64,000 nucleotides of DNA, from the NCBI GenBank assembly GCA_037179385.1, contig CM074187.1:3720001-3784000 (forward strand), read 5' to 3'. The stretch is from Holothuria scabra (lineage: Eukaryota; Echinodermata; Holothuroidea; Aspidochirotida; Holothuriidae). Each line of letters begins with the position of its first letter. Position 1 is the first letter of the stretch. The notes under the pieces are model-generated. The model made no database searches and was not told the origin of the DNA. It saw only the letters and a program-made list of their open reading frames with translations. Of this stretch, positions 1 to 49,188 are shown one piece after another. Both the position numbers and the translations under genes were made by a program.

Positions 1-118
1 TTAAATCGTGCCTAAAAAGAGATCTGACGAATAGATTATTCCTTTTTATGACTTTTTAACTTGTGTCTATCCACTTTGTATAGTACAAAGGTCACTGTTC
101 GGTTTACATATAATTTGT

Positions 119-215
119 AGGGAAAACAAGCCAGTGATCCACAATTGGAAAAAGGCTGTGGCCGACTCGAATTAAACCACTTGATTAGAAACTTTGCCGT
201 AAAACTCCATCTTAC
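119..215 (+). repeat. SINE-like repeat, 3' part
   Basis: Closely resembles 41520-41610 (GAAAACAAGC.AGTGA.CCACAA, GGCT.G..CGACT.GAA, AGAAACT..CCGTAAAA). Two copies in the same orientation show it is a family. Confidence 0.6.
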
Positions 216-455
216 CTAACATAAAGCCCAAATCCTCTCACCCTAGACACTCCTTACCTACCAACTTAAGCCCCTCCCACAAATGTCTAAAACTCATCCT
301 TATTTAAGTGAAATCGTATGTTGGGTTTACATACAAGACCCAAGGTGTAATCGGAAGACTCTCAGCAGGGTACATCTCCGGTAATAAGAGCTACAGTTCT
401 CTGCATTTTTGATTCCTTGCCGAAGGCAGGCAAGGAATCTATGCGATGGTGATGT

Positions 456-462
456 CGTGTGT

Positions 463-503
<41 letters not shown>

Positions 504-509
504 TGTGTG
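456..509. repeat. (TG)n microsatellite
   Basis: Run of TG with a few TATG interruptions; the open frames over it are low-complexity artefacts. Confidence 0.95.
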
Positions 510-518
510 ACGCCTGCT

Positions 519-1135
519 TGTAAACACGATATCTCAAGAAGGGTAACCCCCAGGGATCTCAAACTTGGCATGTAGATTGTCCACATTGAGTAGATGGTCC
601 CTATTTTTTTTGGTAGAGGTCAAATGTCATTTGGGGTCACCAGAGGTCAAAATGTAAATACCTTGGAAATTGCTTGTAAACACGATATCTCCAGAAGGAA
701 AAATGTGAGCAATCTCATACTTACCATGTTGATTGTCCATATTGAGTAGATGGTCCCTATTGTTTTTGATGGAGGTCAAAGGTCATTTGGGGTCACCAGA
801 GGGCAAAAGGTCAAAACCTTGTAAACACTGTATCTCAAGAAGGGTAAATGTGAGGAATCTCATACATAGCAGGTGGATTACCCATATTAAGTAGATGACC
901 CTATTATTTTTGGTGGAGGTCAAAGGTCATTTGGGGTCATCAGAGACGAAAAGCTCAAAAACTTGTAAACACCATATGTCAAGAAAGGTAACTGCCAGGA
1001 ATCTCATATTTACTAAGTGGATTGTCCATATTAAGTAGATGACCCCTATTGTTTTTATTGGATGTCAAAGGTCATTTTGGGGTCATCAGAGTTCAAAACA
1101 TCTAAACCTTGCAAACACTACATCTCAAAAGAGTA
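519..1135 (+). repeat. Tandem repeat of about 145-155 bp, AGGTCA-rich
   Basis: About four degenerate units, starting near 519, 673, 820 and 962, each with CTTGTAAACACNATATCTC, a GGNATCTCATAC block, ATTGTCCATATTGAGTAGATG and GAGGTCAAAGGTCATTTGGGG. A diverged relative is at about 4735-4990. Confidence 0.85.
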
Positions 1136-1769
1136 TATAACCGTTGAAGTTAATGTCCATGAACGGTTAGGGTGAAAGGAGTAAGAATAATTTGGCATGG
1201 GTAATGTAATAGGCATAGGGTATATAATTTTTTGGAACAGTTTATTAACTTCACTATGTAAATTCTTTAGTGAGGTAATTTTGAAAATGTATTTGTAAAG
1301 TACTGAAGCAAACTCATAGGAAGAAGGTCTAAGGTGCACAAAGGCACATCACATGGTACAGTAGTTACTGTACAGTATGTTGATTCTGGCATGAAATTGT
1401 GCCCTGTTATTACATTAAGTTCCAAGTATTAATACATGAAAAAGTGGGCAGAGCAAAATATACAATCTTAAAAGGCAAAATCTGTTCATCAGGCTGGCCT
1501 ACATGCTTCAATGCTCATGGGTATGCTGATTTTGCAGCCACAAGTAAATAGATTTTCATGAAACTGATGTGGAACATGTGAGTTTAAACAGTCTGTATAA
1601 GGGTCATTTAGGGACATAGTCTGAAAATATTAGAAGATGCTTCTATGCACACTAAGTAGATGACTGATGTGGAACTTCATAAGTATAAACTTTGAACAGA
1701 GAGTACTCTGTGTGATGCACAAGAATCTCATTTATAACATACTTACATTGCTTTTTCAATAACCTTAAA

Positions 1770-4205
1770 GAAAACCCGAAGAAAACATTAAATTTAGTGG
1801 CAAAAAGTGTTAATATTTGACAAACCTCCTGCCTACTGTCCTCATGAGGACATGTGCATGCAAGTATACATTAATTGGAAGTGGGAATTGATCAATTAGA
1901 TATACCACAGTTAATTAGTTTTACAAAAAAGAACCTAATTTACACTGATCATTTGGTATCAAATACCCTTCAGCGCACATGAACTGTCATTGCCTAATAG
2001 AGTGAATCAAATTGTGACTGACCCATTCTTTTGCCATTTGGTCACAGTTATCTGGCCCAATTTTTCACAGTTGACTGCCAGTTATCCCCACAGTGTCCTG
2101 AAGGATTACCTCATACAAACATACAGCTCAATTGACTTAAGCTTTTTACTGTATAAGTGGTGTTAATTGACTCTTACAAACCCTCTGAAGAAAGCTTATT
2201 TTTATCTCAGTACATAACCATGACATGCCATTGTTTGTATATACTCCTATTTCCTGCCATTCCCTGCAGGCATTCAGTACTCTATTTGTGGTCAAAATGT
2301 CAGACCTCCATGAAAGTCACACCTCTGCTAAATCCAGCATAAAATAACTGTCCACATTATCTTGTCTCATCTGACCACAAATAAAAGTTGTTTGCCTAGC
2401 CCTTGTCTGGAGATGGAGAAGTTCATGTACACTGATCAAGTTTCTAAACTGAAAGTCATCTAAGAAATACTGTAGATTGACACCCTTCAGAAATTAGTGT
2501 CCTTTACATAGAAGCTGGTGGAATTGAACAAATACTGTGTTTGTATAAGGAATTTTGTTGAACACAACTTTAAACATTGGTGTCTGTCTAGATTGGTGTT
2601 TCTGCTTTACAGTTTCAATACATGCTCTACAGTGATTATTTGTCACTTAGTTTCATTCTAGAATTTGTTTTAAATTTTTGATAGCATAAAATGTATCAGC
2701 ATACTACTTGCCTCATCTCTGCATATATCTGGATAACCGCACCAAAAAAGTAACCCCTGTGTGAAGGATTATATAGTTATGTCAAATATCATCATCGAGT
2801 GGGAGATCTTGTCTCACATTTCATTTTTATCCATGTCACTTTCCCCCCCCCCCCCACAGAAAAAAGGTGTACCATTAAGCTTAATGCATAGAACCATTGC
2901 TTCAAGATTACCCTTTATGACACTTTTCAAAAGTATTAAGATTTTATTTTGCATTGCTGCTGTCATTTAAAAGTAGTTCAGGTAAGAGCAAGCATAATGT
3001 TGTATACTGTGTATCAAACAAGGAAAACTTGTACTGTATGTTATGCTGTACCTACAGTATAAGTAGACAAAAGGGGAATTAAAAGTCTTGTTAAATTATG
3101 GATAAACATGCTCCTTTAAATTGAAATTTTGGGTATTGAGGATAGCTCTCTATATAATGATGTCTCTACGATCCAAAAAGCTGACTGCATTGAGGTTAGT
3201 GTTACAACAAGCCCTAATCCTATGGATAAACATGCTCCTTTAAATCGAAATTTTGGGTATTGAGGATAGCTCTCTATATAATGATGTCTCTATGATCCAA
3301 AAAGCTGAGTGCATTGAGGTTAATGTTACAACAAGCCCTAATCCTATGGATAAACATGCTCCTTTAAATCGAAATTTTGGGTATTGAGGATAGCTCTCTA
3401 TATAATGATGTCTCTATGATCCAAAAAGCTGACTGCATTGAGGTTGGTGTTACAACAAGCCCTAATCCTAACAGTCATCCATAAATTGGAACATACAGTA
3501 GAGACATCTCAACAGAAAGGTGTAACCTTGGCTATAAGTGATGGTCCTTTTGTATTTGTTTTTTGGTGTAATGCCCTTCACAATGCCTATGATATCCTTG
3601 AAAATTAACAAAAAATAGGAACCCTAATAATCCAGAAATTAACAAGATTTGTAATTTGCCTTAAATTGTCTGCTTGTAGGAACACCACATAACAGAGTAC
3701 AAGTCAAGTGTCCTTTGTTTGATACACAGTAGATACTATTATGCTAGTTTTGATTACCTGAACTACAGTACTTTCTGAAAAACAAGCCTTACTGAGAGGG
3801 CTAAATAAGTGTAAGACACTATCTCCAGACAGGTAGGAAATGGTTAAAGCCATTGAGCTGTACGATTCAATGAGAAAACCCTCAGGACACTGTGGCAGTC
3901 AAATGTGATGAATTAGGTATTAAAGATAACAGTGACCAGCAATTTTTCACAGACTCTGGTGGGTCAGTTACAATTTGATTCATTCAATTAGGCAATCTCA
4001 GTTCAAGCATGCTCAGGGAGTATTTGATCCAAATGATCAGTTATTTAGTTCTTTTTATAAAACTAATTACCCGTGGTGTACTTAATTATCTAGTTCCCAC
4101 TTCCATGTCCTTATGAGGACAGTGGCACAAGGTTTGTCTGTAACTTTTAACAATCTTTGATACTAAATTTAATGTTATCTTCATATTTTCTTCAGGCTAA
4201 CCCTG
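1770..4205. mobile_element. Foldback-type element with long interrupted inverted arms
   Basis: About 1770-2130 is the imperfect reverse complement of about 3870-4205 (shared: AACATTAAATTTAGT, GTCCTCATGAGGACAT, TGATCATTTGGTATC, TCAAATTGTGACTGACCCA, CACAGTGTCCTGA). About 2956-3040 pairs with about 3690-3775 (TACTGTGTATCAAACAA). Left arm carries an extra 800 bp. No coding sequence seen. Confidence 0.55.
3097..3470. repeat. Three-copy 124-bp tandem repeat
   Basis: Units begin at 3097, 3221 and 3345 with TATGGATAAACATGCTCC and end with CAAGCCCTAATCC. Only a few substitutions between units. It occupies the loop of the foldback structure. Confidence 0.92.
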
Positions 4206-4216
4206 TGTTTTCCAGT

Positions 4217-4501
4217 CTGTGTTCTCACATTCCCAGTGTTTCGTTGATTGGATAGTGTTACCATAGTAACGAGGCCAAATATTTCACATGCAGATTACAG
4301 CAAAATTTAAGAAAATACCTGTCATCAGTGCCATAAATACCTGTGACCTTGCTTGATTAAAACAAACTCGATGTTTAAAACTGCTTAACCCTGCGATTTG
4401 AGGTGGACCGAAATTTAAACACTTGACCCCGCGTTAACCCATGTTACTCGAGCATGAGGTAACACAGTGTTACCTCGAGCACGGGATATGTGAGAACACA
4501 G
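4217..4501. mobile_element. Small MITE with CTGTGTTCTCACAT ends
   Basis: Perfect 14-bp inverted ends at 4217-4230 and 4488-4501, extended imperfectly to about 22 bp, with an inner palindrome GAGGTAACACAGTGTTACCTC at about 4456-4476. 285 bp, non-coding. Confidence 0.6.
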
Positions 4502-4734
4502 TATTTGATCCAATGCTTGTAGGAGAGTGTGTCGATGAGGGCTTGTTTAAACACTAACCTCAATGCAGACTTTTCGAAACATATAGGCATCAGAACATAG
4601 AGACTTCAGAATGGAGAGTCCCCATTGACCAAACTTGATAAAAATGGTTTCAAAATACCGCTTTATCAAGTAATGAGACAGTTTTCTGGCATATTAAAGC
4701 TGTGTGAGAAATTCCTCTTGTATGTGGAGATCAA

Positions 4735-4990
4735 AGTTTTGAGGTGACAATTAGATCAAACTTTGTAGACATAATATTTTTAGGGGGATAACTGTGAGGG
4801 ATCTCATACCATGGAGGTAGTACTTTCATACTCATACTGTACTAAGCTTAATTTTGAATTGCTCATGTTGGTAAGGTGATCACTATTGTTTTTAAGGGGT
4901 CAAAAGGCCATTTTGGGTCATATGAGGTCAAAACGTTTTAACCTTACTAGTATTATATCTCAATTAAGTAGGATAATTGTATGGGTTCTC
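4735..4990 (+). repeat. Diverged copy of the 519-1135 repeat
   Basis: Shares the GAGGGATCTCATACC block, GATCACTATTGTTTTTA and GGTCATATGAGGTCAAAACG in the same order as the upstream tandem units. Confidence 0.6.
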
Positions 4991-5099
4991 ATGCATGTCA
5001 TGTTTGTTTCCGTGTTTGCTATGATATATATCATATGGCAAGGAATCACTAAGCCTGTTGGCTTTCTAGTTTAATTTGCTTTCAATCAAAGTGCTGTAC

Positions 5100-8000
5100 C
5101 AACTGACATTTTCTGGGTACTACTACAAGAATTGTATTTTAGGGGAGAATTGACCGCTTTTAACTTCCCAAACAGTTTTAATGTAACTAATTATACGTTT
5201 ATGTTTCATACGCATATGATCACATGCATGTCAAAAAGTCCTTACGCCCGCCGTGGTTTCGGCTTCTATTCCTTCTCTCGTAATTTTAGAAAAACCAACG
5301 TTTAGCCCGAATCGTTTTTTATTTGTCAGTGTTTAAATAAGAGCTAAATAAGCAATTGTATTCTTAACTTTGGTCTTTTTTTTAAAGTATTCCAATACAC
5401 AACTTCAGGTTGAGCTACACTTACTGAAGAGATGTTTCAGGCTAATGAAGGTAATATGTAACGTGTGGCAGATTCAATTGTCACAGAAATCCGGGTCTGA
5501 AATCGACTTCTTCATAATCGGAACGGAATAATTGTGGGAATATGAAACAAAGGTCTAAAATGTGTAAAGTATACCTGCCCGTTTATCCCACTCCGGTTAC
5601 GGTCATTGCTAGTCCCTATCTGACATTACAGCCGACACTTAAAAAAGCAAAAACAAAGGTTTGTTAGATAGGGCTGTAGTTTCTGGACTGACAGAACAAT
5701 AATGAATACCTCAACTTTATCTCATAATCCTTTTGTAATTGATGGTTTGAAATTGACGAGTGTATTTGATCCCAGCAACCTTGAGCCACTCTCTTAAAGA
5801 ATGGTAACGTGGATAAGGTCGGCACGAAATGCATGTGTACTGAGAATCCGAGCTATATACTGTGGCATGTATACCTGTCATAATACTGGGCCGACACACC
5901 AGTAACGCCGAGGAGGTTTCATGCTGCGAAAGTTAGATTTATGCTCGTTTGGCTGTCAGAGGACCTGTCGTCTGGTGGGATTTTGAATCGTATTGCGTTA
6001 AGGTACTGTTACGTTTTTCACCACTTCGGATAAATGAGTGGTACCCAAAAATTTTCTGAAATATACTAAATCTTTTTCTCGTTTTTTTCTTTTTGTTGTA
6101 AATATTCCTCTGATGTTTTGAAAGAATATCTATTGTTCACAGAGGTTTGCGACGTGATATTACCTTTCTTATCAATCTACCCGCAACTGATTTACAATAA
6201 CGTAAACCAACGTGGAAAGTAATTGTTATAGTTATGTCGAATCATACGTGTTATGTTAGTTCCATGCCGTACCGAGTTCTGACGAAATGGACTGTTAAAC
6301 TATTTTGACAACTTTTGTTAACTTTAAACATTTCAGCATTTAAGGTAAAGAGCAGTCACCCAAACCTATTTTAAAGCAATAGCTAAATTTCACAATTTTC
6401 TTCTTGTTTCTCTTCAAAGTAGATTATATTGCACTGATTGACGTCAATTTGGCAAATTCAAGGTTACACAAGCAGTTAATTCTAGTACATTTCATATTTG
6501 AAGAGAAAATAGTTGTCACATGACTCTCAACAGCTAATCATGACACAGGGAAGTCTACCACACTATATCAAGTTGGGGAGACTGCTCTTCCCCTTTAAGT
6601 AGCACCGTGCACAGAATCTCCTTTATCAACTGTTTCATAGGGTTAAATTGTGGGAGGGTCAAAAATTTGAAAATGATATTGATAACAGTAATATTATTTT
6701 GTCTATTTTTTACCTGTACTTAATTTGCAAATCACGTGATTCATGTTGCGCCCCCCCCCCCCCCCCCCCGACTGTCTACGCTGTATCGGTTTTGGATTTA
6801 AAACGATGATTGCTTTCCGAGTAGAACGGTACTTCAGTGTTGTAGGGAAAGATATGTTAAAAAATAAAGTCACATTAAAGTCTTATTCTTCGTTCTTTAC
6901 TATCATAACTCTTGGAAATAATATTCAGTTTTCAGAGGTCACTTGGTTTGTACGATGATTATAGTTGTGTTCAAAAAACTTGTCCTACCCTACATCGGAT
7001 AGAGAGTAGCCGTAAATTATACTATACGTATCATTGATGAATGTAAGGCAAAGCTTCATGGATCGTAATTATGATGTACTTGATTTAAGAGTTGAGGTAA
7101 CGTTATCATTTTTTGCAATAAGCGTCTTTGGTATTCCTTTAAGCACATTCAAGCATTTACAGTACATATATTTGGGTCGAAGAAAAGTAATAAAATATTA
7201 TAAATTGCCTACACTTGGTGTTTTAATTTTGTCCGCAAGCTGTGATGTCTCATGACTTAGAACATATAGTGGTAAAGGCGCTTATGGGAACACTTTTGAC
7301 AGGTGGCAAAAGTCTCTTGGCTTCCTCTGTGATCAACATTTAGGCCTACCAGGGAGTCGCAATCTACTGGGCATTTCAACCAAATTCGTTGAAAATAGTA
7401 TGTGTCTTTCTTAAGTTTTGCTTGAGAAATTAAATCAGTTTATAGACAACACAGTTTGTACTTCCAAGCAAGTAAAAACCAAAGCCACTGAAGATGACAA
7501 ATAAGAAAAGAGGAAAAGTGCAAATAAAAGCGCCGCTTGAATCCAAGTTTTGATCGAATAATTATTATGTGCTGCACAAAACAAGAAAACGGGCTGCCAT
7601 ACTCTTACCTCAGCGTAAAAATGCCCTACCACCAACTCAGCTTCATGCATTGTGTACGACAGGTATCTATCAAACAGGCAACAGATCGTTTCCGTGCAGA
7701 TTTGAGCATTTTCACATGCTCAGTTTAAGCTGAATCGTGTCAATGGATTTTAACGGCTGATCAGCGTATCAAACAAGCAGTGCCATGACCAGTGTAAACC
7801 TGCGTAGCGGCTTCTAATTGTGGAACTTTTTTGAGAGTGATCAAACCTAGTGTTTTATGAATTCAATGCAACTGCCTAACAGGTTATCTCTCTTCGAGAA
7901 CAAGACTTTCTGTTAGTTTCTAATGCTATGCTTATTGATTTTGGAACACGGTTGAGTCGGGTGAAACGGTCGAAAATTTCACTTTATAAAATTGGTTAGA

Positions 8001-9397
8001 AAATCTGAGTGGCAAAGGATGAATTCGGGTAAAATTCAGTGAAGGACACAATTTAATGCGAGGGGCGGAATTCTGCTGGGCCAACTAACACGTTCTTTTA
8101 ATGCCCGTTTGTGTCAGGGACGGAATTAATTGATAGGTTTCTATTTGTCCTAGTGCAATTGAGGTTGCATTAAAACAGACACTGCAAAATACCTGAATTA
8201 TACATTTTTGACAAACCTTACATGTAGCATTTTGCTATGGCAACAAATATTCATTAGTGAATGCAATGCATTAAAATGTTACAGGGATATACTTGACTCA
8301 TTTTTATCATATATTACATGAATTCCCCAAAATTTGAGGAAGGAGCATGTCACGTCGAAATAAAAAATAACTTCACATTGGGTGACTAACCAGCTTTAAA
8401 AATAAAGACTGAAAGAAAAGATCACATGGAAAACTATAGATTGCTCTAAAGTATTTATCCAGTTTACCTACAACCAGGCCCGTAGCTGGGGGGGGGGGGG
8501 GGGGGGTCGGAGCGTTCGAATGATCCACCCCAACTTGAGGGAAGTCAATTTTTCCAGCGCTGTGTTTGAATGGTCAGCTATGAAATATTTTTTATCTTGA
8601 TATTGTTGACGAATTTCCGTTCACTATTCTGCAGATTTCAAACTTTTCCGGGGAAGCATGCATCGGACCGCTAGCAGCTGCATGCTTACGGCACGCGCCA
8701 TCCGCCTCCGTATTTGGAAAAAGGTCCACATCTTGGAAAAAAGACCCACCCCTCCACATTGGCTGGCTACGGGCCTGACAACTGTATCATGTACAGTACC
8801 TTGGAATGTGACTGGGAATGTAGCTCTGAAATCCACAAATACAGCAAAAGGTTAAGAAAAGAGTCAAGGAATATATGACATTGTACATACAGTCCTGACA
8901 GTAGTTTTACTTTCATCCCACAATGAAATGAAAGCCACTTGTCGTAAGTGATGTCTTTTGGGAAGAAGAACACCACCCATAGTTATATGAAGTGGGTCCA
9001 GAGAATTACAAATTGTGAAAAAACCTTTTAAATCCCGTCCCTCACTTTTACGGTACCTTTGGCTTTGGCCCCTATAAAGCACATTAGTGTTTGTATGTCG
9101 CTGGTGTGTCGCGAAACCCCATCTAACTAACTAACCTATCATCCAAATTTCGAAAGGCCTGCAAGAGCTTTTGATGGGAGTCATGAAATCGTTGTTACGT
9201 CTTTACCTTGTCATTTGAGCACCGTAAGTGTTTGGATTCGGTTTGAACCAGATGCAGATTTAACCGCTAGTCAGTCCGCTAATAGTTTGAATAAACACTG
9301 TGGAGCTTCCCACGCATAAGTTTAATTCCATGAGAAGCTGTTTACGAGAACATGATAGGAATACAGTCAATTAATAGCTTATTTCACTTCATGACGC
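5100..9397. other. Upstream of the DNase I-like gene, no gene recognised
   Basis: No supported coding frame. Contains a 19-bp C run (6751-6769), a 19-bp G run (8488-8506) and AT-rich unique sequence. Promoter elements of the DNase I-like gene should lie at its end or in any unseen 5' UTR exon, but no convincing TATA box was identified. Confidence 0.5.
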
Positions 9398-9575
9398 ATG
9401 CGCATGCTCTCCTTTTTCCGTTTCAACTCTTCTATGAAGGATATAATGGAAAAACCGTGTGCTATTTCCCTATGTTTATCACTTCAATGCAGGTTCCGTC
9501 TGCATAGTGTCGAGGTCTTCTCGAAGCGTAAACTGTTAACTTCTAGAGGAACGATCACATCAATCAAAAAGAAAA

Positions 9576-44601
<35,026 letters not shown>

Positions 44602-44674
44602 AACACCCCCTTGTTCAAGACGATTTTTTCTTCATGGAAATCTCTACACATTTGTCGAATCATAAAGGATCATG

Positions 44675-44680
44675 AATAAA
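44675..44680 (+). terminator. Polyadenylation signal of the DNase I-like gene
   Basis: AATAAA lies 74 bp after the stop codon, giving a short 3' UTR. The position is typical; the cleavage site is not determined from sequence. Confidence 0.7.
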
Positions 44681-46311
44681 ACTTCATTCCTTCGAGCATT
44701 TAAAGCGAGCGACGTATTATCCTGTTATTTATTAGTATAGTGTTACTCAAATTCTGGTTTCCTTAAAGGTGACAGATCGTCATATTTCTCATTTTTTTTT
44801 TAATTTTATTCATTCGAAAACAATATCACTGGAACATTATATACATAATTTCACATATTCTTTTCATGTCGGGAACATATTAATCTATATTTAAAGTAGA
44901 TTCTAAAGTAAGATCAAGTTTCATGAGTCCAAGGGTACTTGTTACTTGAATGCGAATGAAAATTGCGTTAGAATCCTTTATGTCTATTGCAACATATCAG
45001 CTATAAAAGTTGTCACTTTCAACTCAAATTCAAATTTGAATAACCCGCAAGGTCAGTACAACAGACCCGAAAACAAGGGCATTTCAACCTTTCCCATCAA
45101 TGTGATATGGGGAGAACAAGTGCATGAGGAATCTCACCTTGGGTAACAAATGTACTAAGAATGTCCCCAAATGAAAATTTCACCAAATTTTCTTTTCATG
45201 AACACCGAGCATGCACAAAGAACACCCTCGCAAACTAAACACCGTGCACTGACGTCCTCCTGAGTAGCCACAAACACCTGAAACGGAGACAGTACCAGAC
45301 CAAACCACCATTCCTCAACTATCAAAAAATCGAAAAATAAAGATCACAAAAAGGAACCAACTTCACCAAAAACAATAACTGGACCGAAGGGCCACAACAT
45401 CAAAGGTCACGTGTCATTGGGTCCCTTGCTATATTAACAGTGCCTACAGTATACGCTATTTAAATTTGACAAAAACAAAACAAAACCAAAGTCCCGAAGT
45501 GGTTGATATGTAGCACATCCCCTCCCTTCGGAGACCTAAACCGAAATGCTTAAATAGAGTCTCTCCGCACGCATGAAAATTATTGTTTTTCTTTATCTTT
45601 TCCTTATGATATATCAAACGCTACAAGCGCTCTCTAATTGCTTGAAAGAGACAGCTCCTTGTTTGAAGTTTCTTTTCGATTAAAAGATTTCACCTTGTTT
45701 TTATAAAACATCACGTCGGAACAATTCAATTGAATGTTTCAAGGTAATTTACAATGTTACTATAATACTACCTAACTAAAACAAACTATTTTCTCATTTC
45801 TCATTTGCCACATTGCATGCGAGGTGGTACCGAATCTGATGTATCGAAGGTTGGGTAATAAACAGGGGAAAATGACTTTTCTATTTGTTTTCATTTCATT
45901 TTTTCTTCAAAGTTAACGTATGGATTCATTCGATGATCACAATTAAATAGGCTCCAGTAATCAATTCATCGATATTAACGTTGTTCTCAAAGTTGTGTAT
46001 GAATTTTCTTCCAACCGATGCCCAATAGGACTTTCAAAAGTGCCTGCGATAAGTCTATCGCCAGGAGAGACAATCCTGTATACGAATAGTGATAGTGAAT
46101 CTTCTTGGTATATATTGTGCCCGTTTCGCCTGGAAACATAATCCTTACTAGGTAGCCTTATCTTTCACCGAAAGAATAGAAAGGACTAACACCAATACTG
46201 GGTTTTCAATACTGTGATAAAGAGTTGGACTTCTCTCTAATTACCAGTCACGTATGCAGTTACTCTCTAAATCCAAAAGACGGAAATTAGGGACGGAATA
46301 TATACGGAATA

Positions 46312-46425
46312 TTCACTCTAAAAAGAGTGAAAATGGTTCTATTTCGACTGAATTTTCACTCGAACCTTAGATCGGTCCCTGATTTCCATCTGAAAAAGAT
46401 TGATTTTTCACTCCAAAGGTTTTAG
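46312..46425. repeat. Short copy of the GAGTGAA repeat
   Basis: TTCACTCTAAAAAGAGTGAA, then TTTTCACTCG and TTTTTCACTCCAAAGG, as at 31090-31390. Confidence 0.45.
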
Positions 46426-46867
46426 AGAGCAGGTGCAAAATTTAAAAGTTCACCCTTCGTTGTTCAGCTCTTCAACCTATAGAGCCTTTGGAATGCCGTA
46501 TTTTCAGATCCCAAAATTTACAAGCTTTCTGTTACAAATGTCATCCCTCCAGGATTGAGTACCGGTTTTACAATAATTTGTAGTATGCTTCTATGTCTAC
46601 ACTTTGTAACTCTTTATGTACAAAATGGTTATATAATTATATCATATTAAACTCGAACACGATTTTGAATCTTTCGTTAAGAGGAAAGTGGACAATTTTA
46701 CAACTTAACATTTATTTTGATTGCCCCTTTCCCAGTGAAGCTGCTGTTTATTTTTTCACCGAGTTTTATGCCTTAACTGATAAAAGAAACGGTGTTCCAC
46801 ATCTTGGGGGAGCTAGACTTAGTGATTATTTGATAGTTTTCTGAGATTAAACTTCCAAGACAGCTCC

Positions 46868-47000
46868 ATGGTCAAAGTGGTAAAGGCTTCTGATGTCTTA
46901 TTGGTAAGCCAGCGGACTCATTTTCCAAATCAAAGACGGAAAAAATTCATCAGCATGCTGAGCGGAGGGAATCGGTTCGAGTCCCAGTAAAACTGGTCAT
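46868..47000 (+). repeat. Possible tRNA-derived SINE head
   Basis: A near-perfect RNA polymerase III B box, GGTTCGAGTCC at 46974-46984, with A-box-like TGGTCAAAGTGG at 46869-46880 or TTGGTAAGCCAGCGG near 46900. It does not fold into a full cloverleaf by eye, so it is not called a tRNA gene. Confidence 0.35.
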
Positions 47001-48855
47001 ATTTTCACCGGTCTGTCTTACATATAGTATGTTACCATTAGAAAAAGCACGAGTGGTCAGTTTTATTTTTATAGTTGGGCTTTCAAAGATCATCGTTCTT
47101 TTTATCGCGAGTGGTAGACTTTTTAGGATAGTTTGCAAAAGGTACCGTGTAAAACGGCTGCTATAAACCACCATTTAACCATAAATACTGATTGTGTTCG
47201 AAATTCTCCACTGATGGTGTTGATGAAATGGGCGCTATTTTATAAGAGCCGACTCTATTTCGGAAATTCATTTTGTTTTTCGCCATGAGAGGAGAAAATC
47301 CCGAAATCAGAATGAGAGATAACCCAATGCAAACAAATCAGCACCGTTAATAAACAAGTGTCATTATCTCTTAGTCAGCTGGTAATGTTTGTGTATAAGA
47401 GCCGGATTCTCCAAAATTCTTGCAACCTGATCGAAATTCAATATTCCGAAGAAAAAATAATCCCGAACATTAATCTTCTATATTCTGATACCTTTTACAT
47501 CGGCTTTTTCAGGTAGAGGCGCACTGTTTAACAAGGTGTCTCTTGATTCGCTGTTGCCTTTGTATTGTATCGATTGTATACGTCGTTAGGGTTAGGGATT
47601 AGGGTTATCGTTAACCAGTTAGAAAATACCTTGTTAAACAGTGCTCATCGTCCCGCTGTATGACCACTGAATACAAACTTGATATAATGTAGAAATACTG
47701 CTTGTAATAGAATTAACGTAGTAACGAGGTCGGGGACCATTTGGCCTTTCAAAAGCAAGCATGAATGCAAAACTGTACAAACTTTGAGTCGGTGATTTTA
47801 CCAAGTCTTTTAATTAACTTGGGGAGATCAAGTGGAACAATAACACCACTATATATAAACCACAATTGTAGTCCATTTTACATTTTCTCCTTATGAGGAT
47901 ATGCACTTACATACACATATATTTACACGGTGCAACTTTGCGTTTTGCTTTTACATTCAACTCAATTGGAACATATTTGCGTAGAACGTTCTCACTCCAA
48001 CCACACATTTTGAGAACTTATGATTCAAATCAACATAGTTGACAAATTTTTGTACCTGCAAAAAATCTTAATTTATTGAAAACATAGATAAAGTGGTAGC
48101 TACAGACTAAGTCTACATTTATATATGTGAAAATTAAATATCACAGCCATGCAATTAAGTGTTCGAAAGTCTGCACTGTAACCATGGTTGCCTAAAATAG
48201 CCCTTTCTTTGACATTATTGCATTTAATTCTAATGAAATGCCATAACACTATTGCAAGTGGGAAAGAGATGATAACTTGATATTGAAACCATTTCAGTGT
48301 TACGGGAGTTTTCCATCTAAAGTTTTAATTGTTATAAAATTTTCAGACCTCACTTGTGATAGATGTGTTGAGCACATCTTTCCACTTGTCGCTGGCAAAG
48401 AACTGGCAAATAGGTTAACAGTAATGTCATAAAAATTCCGGCAACCTTTATCATGCCAATTTTTTGAGGCCTAACGGGCATTGGAGGTGCTTGACATATC
48501 TTGAAAGGGTAGTTTGCTTTTAAAATAGCTCTTCGAGGAGCATAGATAGTAGGAAAATCTATTTTTACTCTAAAATGGTCACGTATGGTCTGAAAGCCAC
48601 CCCCACTCCATATTGAAAGAAGTCATTCACGAAACAAACGTTTTCGTTGCACAAAGTGAGGATATTTACAGGATGTCAATCTATCTGAAAAAAATCATTA
48701 TTCCATATTCTTTGTCTCACGAATTTTGCTGGTACCTCGGCTGTCACGACTTTTTTTTTCCTTTTTTTGACAGGTTGGGGCTAACCCAAGCAGCAAAAGC
48801 ATCAATTTAATATGGTCTTATTGTCTGATTGTGATTATGTGTTTATGAACCAATA

Positions 48856-49023
<168 letters not shown>

Positions 49024-49132
49024 CCGTAATAGTAAAAATTAATTAGTAATGTCAACCAGGCAATGGTAAAGTGCTCAACCCTGTGAAGGGAGCTGTAATA
49101 TTGAAAAGGTTGCAATAAGTTCTTACAACATA

Positions 49133-49188
49133 GCTTTACAGAACTGTTTCGTAAGGGCCAATAATGTAGGTCCTCACTCCTCAGAAGC
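49133..49188 (-). ncRNA. Hammerhead ribozyme motif in PLE A copy 3
   Basis: Third minus-strand copy of the 56-nt motif with intact core and all three helices. Differences from copy 1 fall in the stem II loop. Confidence 0.7.

Larger units (their letters stand above)
44700..48850. other. Downstream of the DNase I-like gene, no gene recognised
   Basis: No frame with family resemblance. Contains the GAGTGAA fragment, a possible SINE head and a short TTAGGG-like stretch at 47585-47606. Confidence 0.5.

Noticed and set aside
3097..3470. CRISPR-like array from the regular 124-bp repeat
   Set aside because: The units are contiguous identical tandem copies without unique spacers, in a eukaryotic genome.
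46868..47000. Functional tRNA gene
   Set aside because: A good B box is present, but A-box spacing is too long and no cloverleaf or acceptor stem pairing was found; kept only as a possible SINE head.
47585..47606. TTAGGG-like short run
   Set aside because: Only about three imperfect units; too short to call an interstitial telomere.
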